Below, piece after piece: positions 8,622 through 17,247 of a DNA stretch of 27,551 nt. Both the position numbers and the translations under genes were made by a program. Numbering within the stretch: the stretch's first letter is position 1; each line of letters opens with the position of its first letter. Source of the DNA: Buchnera aphidicola (Lipaphis pseudobrassicae) (GTDB lineage Bacteria; Pseudomonadota; Gammaproteobacteria; Enterobacterales; Enterobacteriaceae); assembly GCF_005081185.1 (NCBI RefSeq), contig NZ_CP034870.1, forward strand, positions 353,838 to 381,388, read 5' to 3'. A model generated the notes under the pieces. The model was not told the DNA's origin. It did no database searches and worked only from the letters and a program-made list of their open reading frames with translations.

Positions 8622-9284
8622 ATGTCTAAAACAATTTTAGCATTTGATACTTCAATAGATCATTGTTCGATCTCAATATATAAAAAAAATTACATATATT
8701 CCCTTTCAGAAGAATGTAAAAAAACACATACTAAAAAAATGCTTCCTATGCTTGAAAAAATATTATTCCAAACAAAAACTAAGTTAAAAGAATTAGATTA
8801 TATTGGTTTTGCAAAAGGACCTGGAAGCTTTACTGGTTTACGTATTGCGGCAGGCATTGCGCAAAGTTTATCATTAGTCTTAAATATTCCTATTATTGGT
8901 GTTTCAACTTTAGCAATCATGGCTGAAAAAGCATGGAGAAAATATAAAAGAAAACGAATAATAGTTTTAATAACAGCAAAAAAAACACATATTTATTGGG
9001 GAAAATATACAAAAAACAAAGAATCTATTTGGATAGGAGAAAATACAGAAATTCTTCTTGAAAAAAAATTACTTGAAACAAAAATAACAAATTTAAAAAA
9101 AAAATGGACTCTGGTTAGTAATGAAGAACAAGATATTAAATCTAAAAGATTGTTAAATATTAATGATAAAAAATATTTTTTTCCTAATGCAAGAGATATT
9201 ATTCCCTTTATCTTATTAGAAATAAAGAAAAAAAAGAAAAACTACTTTGCTGCAAATAGTATAAATTATTTATATGACTTCTAA
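8622..9284 (+). CDS. tsaB: TsaB (YeaZ), tRNA t6A synthesis subunit
   Basis: TsaB is the non-catalytic partner of TsaD in the complex that transfers threonylcarbamoyl to A37 of ANN-decoding tRNAs. It is 220 aa (E. coli 231). The ASKHA-type N-terminal lobe is well kept: ILAFDTSIDHCSISI at the start, KKTHTKKMLPM (~35-45), and the strongly conserved GPGSFTGLRIAAGIAQ (~66-81). The C-terminal half is Lys-rich and diverged but ends in a recognisable NSINYLYDF. An A10 run lies at 9095-9104 within KKK codons; the frame stays open on both sides. It follows yoaE closely and is convergent with minE. Confidence 0.93.
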   Translation: MSKTILAFDTSIDHCSISIYKKNYIYSLSEECKKTHTKKMLPMLEKILFQTKTKLKELDYIGFAKGPGSFTGLRIAAGIAQSLSLVLNIPIIGVSTLAIMAEKAWRKYKRKRIIVLITAKKTHIYWGKYTKNKESIWIGENTEILLEKKLLETKITNLKKKWTLVSNEEQDIKSKRLLNINDKKYFFPNARDIIPFILLEIKKKKKNYFAANSINYLYDF

Positions 9285-9309
9285 TGTAGAAAATTAAATC
9301 TATTAAATA

Positions 9310-9350
9310 AATCAATACTGAAATTGTTAAAAATATATTCAGTATTGATT
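9310..9350. terminator. Hairpin between convergent tsaB and minE
   Basis: A perfect 13-bp stem (9310-9322 with 9338-9350) with a 15-nt loop begins 25 bases after the tsaB stop and about 90 bases past the minE stop. Neither strand shows a clean T-tract next to the stem. Its place between converging genes suggests a shared 3' end structure. Confidence 0.55.
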
Positions 9351-9440
9351 ATGTTGTAACAGCATAATATTATAAAATGTATGATAAAAACTAATTTTTA
9401 TTTGCTTTAATCAACTTTAATATATTTAAATTACTATTTT

Positions 9441-9692
9441 CTAATCAGGCAAGATAATATTTAGTTCTAATATAGAAATATCTTGATTTTTTTGTTCTAA
9501 TTGTACAGTTACCATATTAGGTTCAATATTTACGTATTTACAAATTACAGATAATATTTCACGTTTTAATTGTGGAAAATAATCTGGTTCGTTATTGTAT
9601 TTTCTTTGTTCTGCAATAATTATTTGTAATCGTTCTTTTGCGATATTAGCAGTATTTTTGTGTCGGGATAAAAAAAAGTCCAACAAAGCCAT
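9441..9692 (-). CDS. minE: MinE, cell division topological specificity factor
   Basis: MinE stimulates the MinD ATPase and releases MinCD from the membrane, producing the pole-to-pole oscillation that keeps the Z ring at mid-cell. It is 83 aa (E. coli 88), missing only the last few residues. The N-terminal membrane-targeting and anti-MinCD part ([23 protein letters not shown]) and the dimerising C-terminal part ([19 protein letters not shown]) are almost unchanged. The minus-strand GGGAG before its ATG lies within the end of minD. Only 2 bp separate the genes, so translation is likely coupled. Confidence 0.98.
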   Translation of the reverse strand: MALLDFFLSRHKNTANIAKERLQIIIAEQRKYNNEPDYFPQLKREILSVICKYVNIEPNMVTVQLEQKNQDISILELNIILPD

Positions 9693-9694
9693 AT

Positions 9695-10507
9695 CTATCT
9701 CCCGAATAAACGTTGAAAAAAACCTTTTCTCTCTTCTTCAATAAAACGAAAATTATGTTTTTCACCTAGTAATCGATTAACAGTATCAAAATAAGCATGC
9801 CCTGCATTTGAATTAACGTCTAATATTATAGATTCTCCTTGATTAGATGAACGCAGAACAGATGGATCTTCTGGAATTAAACCAATTATAGGTATTTGAA
9901 GGATTTCTAAAACATCTTTCATACTTAACATTTCCCCTTTTTTAACACGAGTAGGATTATAACGTGTTAATAAAAGATACTCTTTAATAGGAATTTGATT
10001 TTGTTTGGCTCTTTTTGATTTAGATGAAATAATTCCTAAGATTCGATCAGAATCTCGTACTGAAGAAACTTCTGGATTAGTTGTAATAATAGCTTCATCG
10101 GCAAAATATATCGCTAAAATTGCACCGGTTTCAATTCCGGCAGGTGAATCACAAATAATAAAATCAAATTGCATTCTTATAAGCTCTTCTAAAACTTTTT
10201 CAACTCCTATATATGTTAAAGCATCTTTATCTCGAGTTTGTGATGCTGGTAGAATAAATAAATTATTTGTTTTTTTATCTCTAATTAATGCTTGATTTAA
10301 ATTTGCATCACCTTGAATAACATTAATAAAGTCATAAACTACTCTACGTTCACATCCCATTATTAAATCTAAATTTCTTAGTCCTATATCGAAATCTATG
10401 ACAACAGTTTTTTTACCTTTCTTCGCTAAACCAGTTCCAATTGCTGCACTTGAAGTAGTTTTACCTACACCTCCTTTCCCTGAAGTTATTACAATGATCC
10501 GTGTCAT
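9695..10507 (-). CDS. minD: MinD, septum-site-determining ATPase
   Basis: MinD is a membrane-associated ParA/MinD-type ATPase that recruits MinC to the membrane and is cycled by MinE. It is 270 aa, as in E. coli. The deviant Walker A motif GKGGVGKTT is at residues 10-18 with both Lys11 and Lys16. The switch I region includes Asp40 in [10 protein letters not shown], Walker B is [11 protein letters not shown], and the C-terminal amphipathic membrane-targeting helix ends in [10 protein letters not shown]. All functional parts are intact. AAGGAT on the minus strand supports the start. It is the middle gene of minC-minD-minE. Confidence 0.99.
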   Translation of the reverse strand: MTRIIVITSGKGGVGKTTSSAAIGTGLAKKGKKTVVIDFDIGLRNLDLIMGCERRVVYDFINVIQGDANLNQALIRDKKTNNLFILPASQTRDKDALTYIGVEKVLEELIRMQFDFIICDSPAGIETGAILAIYFADEAIITTNPEVSSVRDSDRILGIISSKSKRAKQNQIPIKEYLLLTRYNPTRVKKGEMLSMKDVLEILQIPIIGLIPEDPSVLRSSNQGESIILDVNSNAGHAYFDTVNRLLGEKHNFRFIEEERKGFFQRLFGR

Positions 10508-10533
10508 ATAAAAATATCCTTAAAAAAACATAC

Positions 10534-11265
10534 TTAACCGAGAGGATTTATAGTTAAAAATTTATTTTTTAAGTAAATTTGAGCTGATTTTCCAATAAAT
10601 TTTGAAGGTATTTGATCTGATAACCAATATTCACCAGATATAGAAACTAATTCTGCAAATAATCCTGTACAAAAAATTTTTCTAGTAGTATCTCCATTAG
10701 CACCTGCAAGAACTCTACCGCGAACAATACCATAAATATGAATATTTCCATCTGCTACTAATTCTGCTCCAGCACTAACATTATTAATTACTATTAAATC
10801 TGCATGTTTTGCATAAATTTTTTGACCTGAACGTACAGGTATATCTATAATGTGAGTTTTTTCTATTTTTTTTGTTTTTTTGATAAAAATTTCCTTTTCT
10901 TTATGCAAGAAATTAACATAAGAATTATCAATGATATTTATATTATGGTTAATATTTTTTTTATTTTCTGATAAAACAGGTAATCCTAAACTAATAATAT
11001 TTTTTTTTAAAATATCATTTTTACAACCACTAACACCAACTATGTTAAAACCATGAAAAATAATTATTTCTTGAATTTTTTTCCAATCTTCTATATTAGA
11101 TAAACCTGAAATATTAACAATTACAGGTGCATTTTTAAAAAAATTCGGACATTCTTGTATTTTTTTATACAATGATTTATTAATCAAATCTAAATTATTA
11201 TTATTTAAATATAATACTAATAATGTAAAATTACTGCCTTTAATTTCAATAGATTTTTTTTGCAT
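10534..11265 (-). CDS. minC: MinC, septum-site inhibitor of FtsZ assembly
   Basis: MinC, carried by MinD, blocks FtsZ polymerisation away from mid-cell. It is 243 aa (E. coli 231). The N-terminal domain (~1-105) has diverged but keeps the family layout. A Lys- and Asn-rich linker (~105-140) accounts for the extra length. The C-terminal beta-helix domain (~140-243) is well kept, with PVRSGQKIYA, the MinD-binding RSGQ motif, GAELVADGNIHIYG and VRGRVLAGA. It is the first gene of the minus-strand operon. Its promoter must lie in the 156-bp spacer shared with rsmC. Confidence 0.96.
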   Translation of the reverse strand: MQKKSIEIKGSNFTLLVLYLNNNNLDLINKSLYKKIQECPNFFKNAPVIVNISGLSNIEDWKKIQEIIIFHGFNIVGVSGCKNDILKKNIISLGLPVLSENKKNINHNINIIDNSYVNFLHKEKEIFIKKTKKIEKTHIIDIPVRSGQKIYAKHADLIVINNVSAGAELVADGNIHIYGIVRGRVLAGANGDTTRKIFCTGLFAELVSISGEYWLSDQIPSKFIGKSAQIYLKNKFLTINPLG

Positions 11266-11421
11266 ATTTATTGCTCAATAATATTTGCTTATATGCACAT
11301 AAAACTTTCAATAAAAAATAATAAAATTTTATATGTGTAAATTATAATATAAATATATTATGATAACAATTTCTATTTTTTTAGTTTTAAATCTATTTAA
11401 ACCAAAAGGAATAATTTAATT

Positions 11422-12441
11422 TTGTTGTTTTCTAAAACTAGTCAACTCATATTACGTAATAGTAAAATATTTGAAAAGAAAAAAGTATTTTTTTCAGGAA
11501 ATATAAAAGATAAATTTCCAATGTACTTATTAACCAATAAAACTATAATAAACTTCCCAAAATATAATGATTACATTAATTTTCAGAAAATCAAAAATAT
11601 TAAAAATGTTGATATTTATAATAATTTATTAATTTCAAAAAAAATGATTCAAGATTGTAATACAATAATTTATTATTGGAATAAAAATAAATCTGAATCG
11701 GAATTTCAATTAATTAATATAATGTCTTGTTTTTCAATAGGAACTGAAATTTTTATAGTTGGAAATAATTCTAGCGGAATAAAAAGCGCACCATTAATAT
11801 TAAAAAAATTAATTAATTTAAAAATAATAGATAATGCAAAACATTCTATATTAATTTTTGGTTGTTTAATAAAAAAAATAAAATTTGTAATAGAAGATTT
11901 TTTTAAAATACATACATGGAAGGAATTTTTTATAAAATCTTTACCGGGTGTTTTTGGTTATAAAAAAATCGATGAAGGAAGCAAGTTTCTTGCTTCTACT
12001 TTTTCAAAAAATATAACTGGAAAAGTTTTGGATGTAGGTAGCGGAACAGGATTTTTATCGGTATCTTTATTACGTTCTTCTCCTGATGTAATTTTAACTT
12101 TAATAGATAATAACGTAGCTGCATTAAAATGTAGTAAAGAAACTCTACATACTAATCATTTAAAAGGAGAAGTTATACTTAGTGATTTATATTCGAATAT
12201 ATTTAACAAATTTGATTTAATTATTTCTAATCCACCTTTTCATGAAGATCTAAAAATAAATTTTAATATAATTAAAAAAATGATATTTTACTCTATACAA
12301 TATTTAAACAGAAATGGTGAATTTAGATTTGTAACAAACAGTTGCTTTAAATATGATTTTTTATTAAAAAAAACTTTTAAAAAATATTCTATATTAAAAA
12401 TAAACAATAAGTATAAAGTATATCAAGCTTTTTTAATATAA
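11422..12441 (+). CDS. rsmC: RsmC, 16S rRNA m2G1207 methyltransferase
   Basis: RsmC methylates N2 of G1207 in 16S rRNA of the 30S subunit. The product is 339 aa (E. coli 343). The N-terminal domain is diverged, with a recognisable DCNTIIYYWNKNKSESEFQL. The C-terminal catalytic domain holds SAM motif I as LDVGSGTGFLSVSLL (~202-216) and the catalytic ISNPPFHEDL (~272-281). The protein ends in YKVYQAFLI, as the family does. No ATG is available near the start: the first Met codon falls at about residue 34, inside conserved sequence. I use TTG at 11422, preceded by AAAGGA at 11405-11410; ATT at 11419 is another possibility. It is divergent from minC. Confidence 0.93.
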   Translation: MLFSKTSQLILRNSKIFEKKKVFFSGNIKDKFPMYLLTNKTIINFPKYNDYINFQKIKNIKNVDIYNNLLISKKMIQDCNTIIYYWNKNKSESEFQLINIMSCFSIGTEIFIVGNNSSGIKSAPLILKKLINLKIIDNAKHSILIFGCLIKKIKFVIEDFFKIHTWKEFFIKSLPGVFGYKKIDEGSKFLASTFSKNITGKVLDVGSGTGFLSVSLLRSSPDVILTLIDNNVAALKCSKETLHTNHLKGEVILSDLYSNIFNKFDLIISNPPFHEDLKINFNIIKKMIFYSIQYLNRNGEFRFVTNSCFKYDFLLKKTFKKYSILKINNKYKVYQAFLI

Positions 12442-12457
12442 ATATAAAAAATATTAT

Positions 12458-12545
12458 TGGTACCCGGAGCGGGACTTGAACCCGCAAAGCTATAAAAGCC
12501 GAGGGATTTTAAGTCCCTTGTGTCTACCAATTTCACCATCCGGGC
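12458..12545 (-). tRNA. leuZ: tRNA-Leu (anticodon UAA)
   Basis: The minus strand folds with acceptor GCCCGGA/TCCGGGT, discriminator A, anticodon TAA (12509-12511 on the plus strand), a class II long variable arm, and a GCGGG/CCCGC T-arm. CCA is encoded at the 3' end (TGG on plus at 12458-12460). It closely resembles E. coli leuZ, including the G1-U72 pair, and follows tRNA-Cys by 4 nt, as cysT-leuZ does in the E. coli glyW-cysT-leuZ unit. Confidence 0.97.
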
Positions 12546-12549
12546 TTAG

Positions 12550-12620
12550 AGGCGTATCCCGGAATCGAACCGGGTTATACGGATTTGCAATCCGCTACAT
12601 ATCCAATCTGTCAACACGCC
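12550..12620 (-). tRNA. cysT: tRNA-Cys (anticodon GCA)
   Basis: The minus strand has acceptor GGCGTGT/ATACGCC with U discriminator, anticodon stem GCGGA/TCCGT with loop TTGCAAA, and T-arm CCCGG/CCGGG around TTCGATT. CCA is not encoded: after the discriminator come CTAA and then tRNA-Leu. The mature end therefore needs CCA nucleotidyltransferase. It is the first gene of a two-tRNA unit with Leu. Confidence 0.97.
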
Positions 12621-12629
12621 TATATTTTT

Positions 12630-12658
12630 ATTATAAGAAAAAAAAATAAAAATTACAA
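12630..12658 (-). promoter_or_regulatory. Promoter of the tRNA-Cys/tRNA-Leu unit
   Basis: On the minus strand TTGTAA (plus 12653-12658) and a perfect TATAAT (plus 12630-12635) are separated by 17 nt. The expected start point near 12623 is only a few bases before the tRNA-Cys 5' end at 12620. Confidence 0.6.
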
Positions 12659-12717
12659 ACAAAAAAAATATTTTTTATAAAAAATATTAAAAATATATAT
12701 AAAAGGATAAAATTATC

Positions 12718-12747
12718 TTTACAATAAGTAATATAATGATTTATTAT
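12718..12747 (+). promoter_or_regulatory. Candidate promoter of tRNA-Ser
   Basis: TTTACA (12718-12723) and TATTAT (12742-12747) are 18 nt apart, giving a leader of about 20 nt before tRNA-Ser. A TATAAT at 12732-12737 is also present but has no -35 partner at proper spacing. Confidence 0.4.
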
Positions 12748-12773
12748 AAAATTTATATAAAAATTTTGATAAC

Positions 12774-12858
12774 GGAGAGATGGCCGAGTGGTTTAAGGCA
12801 GCGGTCTTGAAAACCGCCGATGAGAAATCATCCGAGAGTTCGAATCTCTCTCTCTCCG
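12774..12858 (+). tRNA. serT: tRNA-Ser (anticodon UGA)
   Basis: Acceptor GGAGAGA/TCTCTCC with G discriminator, anticodon stem GCGGT/ACCGC with loop CTTGAAA (TGA at 12808-12810), a long variable arm, and T-arm GAGAG-TTCGAAT-CTCTC. It is followed by AAAATT, so CCA is not encoded. It stands alone and divergent from the Cys/Leu pair. I see no terminator hairpin after it. Confidence 0.97.
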
Positions 12859-12962
12859 AAAATTAAAATAAAAAATCTTAATAAAACCTTTCTTAATTAT
12901 TAATATTTTCTTAAATACTAAAAAAGATAATATTAAATCTTATTAATACTACATAGTATATG

Positions 12963-14018
12963 CTATTTAACATCTGATAATACTTCAATTTCTACACGAC
13001 GATCAGGAGCTAAACAACTAATAAGTAAAGATCGATTTTTAACATCTTTACAAACTTGATTAGTTAATGGATAAAGCTGTCCCATTCCTTGAACAACAAT
13101 TTGATCTCTAGAAAATCCATGAGAAGTTAAGTAATTTTTAATGCTATAAGCACGATCTTCAGATAATTTTTGATTATACTCTTCATTACCGATTCTGTCT
13201 GCATGCCCCAAAAGAACAATTGAAACATTTTTTAGTTGCATTTTTTTGATATTATCATCTAATTCGTTAAGTTTATCATAAGAGATAGGTTTTAAATCTG
13301 CACTATTAAAGGGAAAATTAATGTTTTCATTTAATGCATTATATTGCTTGTTTAATAAATTAGTATTATAAGTTGAAAACAAATCATTTATATGTGTTTT
13401 TCCAAACTTCCATCCAAAAGAAAAAACCGCATCTCCTAAAGAAGGTTTAATAGATAAATCCACTATATTTTTAACTTTGTTTTTCCATGTATAATCTAAT
13501 CTAGTAATAAATTTTTCGTTAAAAATATACTCCGCTCCTAAAGAAACACTAGGAAATAATGAACTATTTGGAGTAAACATATTGTTTAAATTCTCTTTAG
13601 AAACAAGATCATCCCAAAAAATTATTCCACCTAATTTAGTATAGACATGTAAACTGTCTGTTAGTGGATATGATAATTTTGTTGCAAGTTGTACACTATT
13701 AGCTTGCATATGTATATTGTTTTTTTGAAATATTTTATGAGGGAAAAAACCATTAGTATTATTTTCTATTTCTAATCCAAAATATGGATTGAATTCATAT
13801 CCTAAAAAAACTCCAATAATTGGAGCACTTAAGTTTTCTTTTAAAATAAAGTTATCTTCTAACTGTTTAGATTTTTTAGCATCATAACTATACTTTAAAG
13901 GATTAAAGTAAGACCATCCAATCTTTGTTCCTAAATACCATCCATTTTGTTCTTTAGCTTGAACAGACGCAACTAAACTTGCTAATACAAATATGATAGC
14001 AAGAGCTCGTTTTTTCAT
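12963..14018 (-). CDS. ompA: OmpA, outer-membrane beta-barrel protein
   Basis: OmpA anchors the outer membrane to peptidoglycan and forms a small barrel. It is 351 aa (E. coli 346). A signal peptide, [21 protein letters not shown], is followed by mature [14 protein letters not shown], the usual first strand. The barrel spans about 22-195. The C-terminal OmpA-like domain (~225-348) keeps the mDAP-binding Asp (GHADRIG) and Arg (SEDRAYS), two cysteines (VCKD and ISCL) and [10 protein letters not shown]. The Pro/Ala-rich hinge of the E. coli protein is missing and replaced by an Asn-rich link; the short tail after the C-terminal domain is also gone. A strong minus-strand GGGAG precedes the start. 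tRNA-Ser lies about 100 bp beyond its 3' end, convergent. Confidence 0.97.
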   Translation of the reverse strand: MKKRALAIIFVLASLVASVQAKEQNGWYLGTKIGWSYFNPLKYSYDAKKSKQLEDNFILKENLSAPIIGVFLGYEFNPYFGLEIENNTNGFFPHKIFQKNNIHMQANSVQLATKLSYPLTDSLHVYTKLGGIIFWDDLVSKENLNNMFTPNSSLFPSVSLGAEYIFNEKFITRLDYTWKNKVKNIVDLSIKPSLGDAVFSFGWKFGKTHINDLFSTYNTNLLNKQYNALNENINFPFNSADLKPISYDKLNELDDNIKKMQLKNVSIVLLGHADRIGNEEYNQKLSEDRAYSIKNYLTSHGFSRDQIVVQGMGQLYPLTNQVCKDVKNRSLLISCLAPDRRVEIEVLSDVK

Positions 14019-14157
14019 TTGAAAACTCCCTTATTTTTAGATAAATTAAAATAGTTAGTATTACATAATATAAAAATATATTATTAAAAATATATTATAT
14101 ATTAAATATTATATGAATAATACATTAACAATTTTAATTGTGTCATGAATATCATTC

Positions 14158-15702
14158 TTATGATAATCGAGAGATTTTATAAGAAAAATTTAATATATGT
14201 ATTCCTAAAAGATATAACATAAGTAAATATACTGCCCCAGAAATAAAAAAAATAAAAATCAAACGTATTATTTTATTATAAAAAGAACCTATATCCCAAA
14301 GAGGCATGACGTTTAATACTAATAATAAAATAACAACCATTACTAATGTTGATATGATTAATTTTAAAATGAAAATTAATTCACGAAAGTTAAAAAAAAT
14401 CATTTTCCTTTTATATAATTCAAAGTAAAGTAATAAAAAGTTTATCCAACTAGAGATACTAATAGATAAAGCTAAACCTGAATGTTTAAAATAAAAAATT
14501 AAAAATGGATTCATTAACTGTGTTAACAACAATGCAAAAAATGAAATTTTCATAGGAATATTCGTTTTTTCGCAAGAATAAAAAGCAGAAGATAATATCT
14601 TTACTAAGATAAAAGAAATTAAACCAAAAGAATAATATTTTAATACTTGTTCAGTCATTAAAACATCAAAATATGTAAATTTTCCATATTGGAAAAGAAC
14701 AATAATAATAGGTTTTGCAAGTATAAAAATAATTACAGCACTAGGTATTGATAAAATTAAACTGATTTGCAATCCCCAATGAAGTAGTTTTTTATATTCT
14801 GATTTTTTATTTTTTTTATGAGTCTTAGAGAGCGATGTAAATAAAATTGTATTTAAGGATACACCTAATATACCTATTGGAAATTCTATTAATCTATCAG
14901 CATAATATATCCAAGATATCGATCCCGCATTAAGCAATGAACTAAAAATAGTATTAATTATCAAAGAGATTTGATTAGCAGAAGTTCCTAAAACAGCAGG
15001 TCCTATTTTTTTCAAAACTTTTATAAGACCAATATTATTCCAACTAATATTTGGCATTACTAACATATTTATGTTATATAAAAAAGGAAGTTGATAAAGT
15101 AATTGAAAAAAACCACCTATAATAACAGACCATGCTAAAGCAACAATAGAAGGATGGAAAAAAGAACTACAACAAGAAGAAAAAAAAATAATACTAAGAT
15201 TTAGAAAAATTGGAGATAAAGAAGGTATAAAAAAATAATTCCAACTATATAAAATTGATGAAAAAAATGAAGACAACGAAATAAATAAAATATATGGGAA
15301 CATAATTGTCAATAAATGTGTAGACAACGTTAATTTTTCTAATGATTCTAAAAAACCTGGTGCATTTAATGAGATTAAAAAACGAGAAAAAAACATTCCT
15401 AATATTGTAAAAAAAAGCACAATAAAAATCATAAAACCAAATGTAGAAGAAATAAATTCTTCCATAGATTTTTTATCTTTAGTCGATCTATACTCCATTA
15501 ATATAGGAATAAATGCTTGAGAAAATGCACCATCTGAAAAAATACGACGTAATAAGTTAGGAATTTTAAAAGATACAAAAAAAACATCTGTGTAAAAAGA
15601 AGCACCAAATGTATTAGCAATTAGAACATCTCGGATAAAACCTAATATTCGAGATATTAAAGTCATAGCACTAACTGATATGAAAGGTTTTAAAAGATTC
15701 AT
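14158..15702 (-). CDS. murJ: MurJ (MviN), lipid II flippase
   Basis: MurJ moves the peptidoglycan precursor lipid II across the inner membrane and belongs to the MOP superfamily. It is 514 aa (E. coli 511) with about 14 membrane segments throughout. Residues needed in E. coli MurJ are in place: Arg18 and Arg24 in SRILGFIRD, Asp39, and Arg52/53 in PNLLRRIF. The cavity segment YYADRLIEFP around residue 270 and QYGKFT near 350 are also kept. A minus-strand AGG about 10 nt before the ATG serves as ribosome site. It is divergent from pyrC across 62 bp and lies 139 bp upstream of ompA, with which it shares a strand. Confidence 0.97.
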   Translation of the reverse strand: MNLLKPFISVSAMTLISRILGFIRDVLIANTFGASFYTDVFFVSFKIPNLLRRIFSDGAFSQAFIPILMEYRSTKDKKSMEEFISSTFGFMIFIVLFFTILGMFFSRFLISLNAPGFLESLEKLTLSTHLLTIMFPYILFISLSSFFSSILYSWNYFFIPSLSPIFLNLSIIFFSSCCSSFFHPSIVALAWSVIIGGFFQLLYQLPFLYNINMLVMPNISWNNIGLIKVLKKIGPAVLGTSANQISLIINTIFSSLLNAGSISWIYYADRLIEFPIGILGVSLNTILFTSLSKTHKKNKKSEYKKLLHWGLQISLILSIPSAVIIFILAKPIIIVLFQYGKFTYFDVLMTEQVLKYYSFGLISFILVKILSSAFYSCEKTNIPMKISFFALLLTQLMNPFLIFYFKHSGLALSISISSWINFLLLYFELYKRKMIFFNFRELIFILKLIISTLVMVVILLLVLNVMPLWDIGSFYNKIIRLIFIFFISGAVYLLMLYLLGIHILNFSYKISRLS

Positions 15703-15764
15703 GTTAAAACAACCTGTTACCTATAAAAAACCTAAATTATTATTAATAATAAGACAAAATAAAA

Positions 15765-16808
15765 ATGTATGAAAAAAAAATAACAATTATTAAACCAGAT
15801 GATTGGCATGTTCATTTACGAGATGGTCAAATATTAAAAAAAATTATTAAATATACTGGCAAATTTTATAAAAGAGCTATAATTATGCCTAATCTTGACA
15901 ACCCTATTATCCGTTGTTCTCAAGCAATCTCTTATCGTAATAGAATTTTAAGGTCTATGAATTCAAATTATAAATTTGAACCGTTAATGACATGTTACTT
16001 AACTCCTTCTACAACACTAAAAGAAATAAAATTAGGATTTACTAAAAAAATATTCATAGCAGCTAAATTATATCTTCGCGATTCTACGACTAATTCAAAA
16101 ATTGGAATAAAAAAAATTAATGATATTATTCATATTTTAGAATATATGGAAAAAATAGGAATGCCATTGCTAATTCATGGTGAAGAAATTGATAAAAACA
16201 TTGATGTCTATGATAGAGAAGCAATGTTTATTGAAAATACTTTAGAACCTTGTCGTAAGAAATTTCCAAAATTAAAAATAGTATTAGAACACATTACAAC
16301 TAAAGAATCCGTAGAATATGTTAAAGAACATGATCCAAAATATCTCTCTGCAACTATTACACCACATCATTTAATGCTTAATAGAAATCATATGTTTTTT
16401 CAGGGAATTCAACCATATTTATATTGTTTGCCTTTATTAAAAAAAAAACTTCATCAACAAGCATTAAGAAAAGTTATTGCTACAGGAGATAAACATTTTT
16501 TTTTGGGAAGCGATACAGCACCACATTTACATAAAAATAAAATTAATTTTTTTGGATATGCTGGAATATTTAATGCACCATCCTCTTTACTATGTTATGT
16601 TACAGTTTTTGAAGAAATGAAAGCTTTACAATATCTACAATCTTTTTGTTCAGAAAATGGACCTAGATTTTACAATGTTTGCATTAATAAAGAAACTATA
16701 ACATTAGTCAAAAAACCATATAAAGTATTAAAAAAAATAAATATTGGAAAAGATATAATTGTTCCATTTTTAGCAGGAAAAACTCTAAATTGGTCCCTTG
16801 AAACTTGA
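15765..16808 (+). CDS. pyrC: Dihydroorotase
   Basis: PyrC cyclises N-carbamoyl-aspartate to dihydroorotate, the third step of pyrimidine synthesis. It is 347 aa (E. coli 348). The binuclear metal site is complete: His15 and His17 in DDWHVHLRDG, the carbamylated Lys101 in AAKLY, His in LLIHGE, His in LEHITTK, and the catalytic Asp in LGSDTAPH. Other family segments are ITPHHLMLNRNHM and YLYCLPLLK. The ATG at 15765 has only a weak AAGA-type ribosome site. An A9 run at 15772-15780, codons 3-5, is a possible slippage site. flgN follows, convergent, after 31 bp. Confidence 0.98.
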   Translation: MYEKKITIIKPDDWHVHLRDGQILKKIIKYTGKFYKRAIIMPNLDNPIIRCSQAISYRNRILRSMNSNYKFEPLMTCYLTPSTTLKEIKLGFTKKIFIAAKLYLRDSTTNSKIGIKKINDIIHILEYMEKIGMPLLIHGEEIDKNIDVYDREAMFIENTLEPCRKKFPKLKIVLEHITTKESVEYVKEHDPKYLSATITPHHLMLNRNHMFFQGIQPYLYCLPLLKKKLHQQALRKVIATGDKHFFLGSDTAPHLHKNKINFFGYAGIFNAPSSLLCYVTVFEEMKALQYLQSFCSENGPRFYNVCINKETITLVKKPYKVLKKINIGKDIIVPFLAGKTLNWSLET

Positions 16809-16839
16809 TTTTGATTAAAGTAATATTTTATAGTCTTTT

Positions 16840-17247
16840 CTAAATTTTTAAATGTCCACTAATATCATAAATAGCTCTTTTTTTATATGATGAAAATAAT
16901 TCAAAGAAAGATTCATTTAAATACAAATTTTTATTAATGAGAATTTTATTTTTAAGATTTAATTGTTTTAATAAAACACACTTTTTAAAAACAATGTTCC
17001 AATAATTCTTTAATTGTATATTCGTTTCATAAGGTGCAAAGATATTGTATTTCTTTTCAAGAGATAGTCTATTTTTATTTAAGGTAAAAAATTTTTCAAA
17101 TAATTTTTTTTTTTCTTTAAAAAGAAATTTGAGTATATCTATATTTGTATTGGGTTGTAATAAATTATTATATTCTTGATTTAAAATTTTTTCTAATGAA
17201 ATTATTGTATCTTGTATCATAGTTATTGTATCTATTAAAGTTTTCAT
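16840..17247 (-). CDS. flgN: FlgN, export chaperone for hook-associated proteins
   Basis: FlgN binds the C-termini of FlgK and FlgL and delivers them to the flagellar export apparatus. The product is 135 aa (E. coli 138), helical and Lys-rich, with heptad-like spacing through residues ~5-100. Similarity to E. coli FlgN is weak by eye: an N-terminal amphipathic helix, a FLFKEKKKLFEKF segment resembling ITEQKSSLLATL, and QLKNYWNIVFKKCVLLKQLN resembling the RWQEITVKTQQLRQMN stretch. Position is the stronger evidence, since flgN lies next to flgA with pyrC nearby. Its partner gene flgK is present but flgL is not at its usual place. Confidence 0.78.
   Translation of the reverse strand: MKTLIDTITMIQDTIISLEKILNQEYNNLLQPNTNIDILKFLFKEKKKLFEKFFTLNKNRLSLEKKYNIFAPYETNIQLKNYWNIVFKKCVLLKQLNLKNKILINKNLYLNESFFELFSSYKKRAIYDISGHLKI

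Noticed and set aside
10005..10295. Plus-strand 96-codon frame inside minD
   Set aside because: Antisense shadow of a nearly invariant gene.
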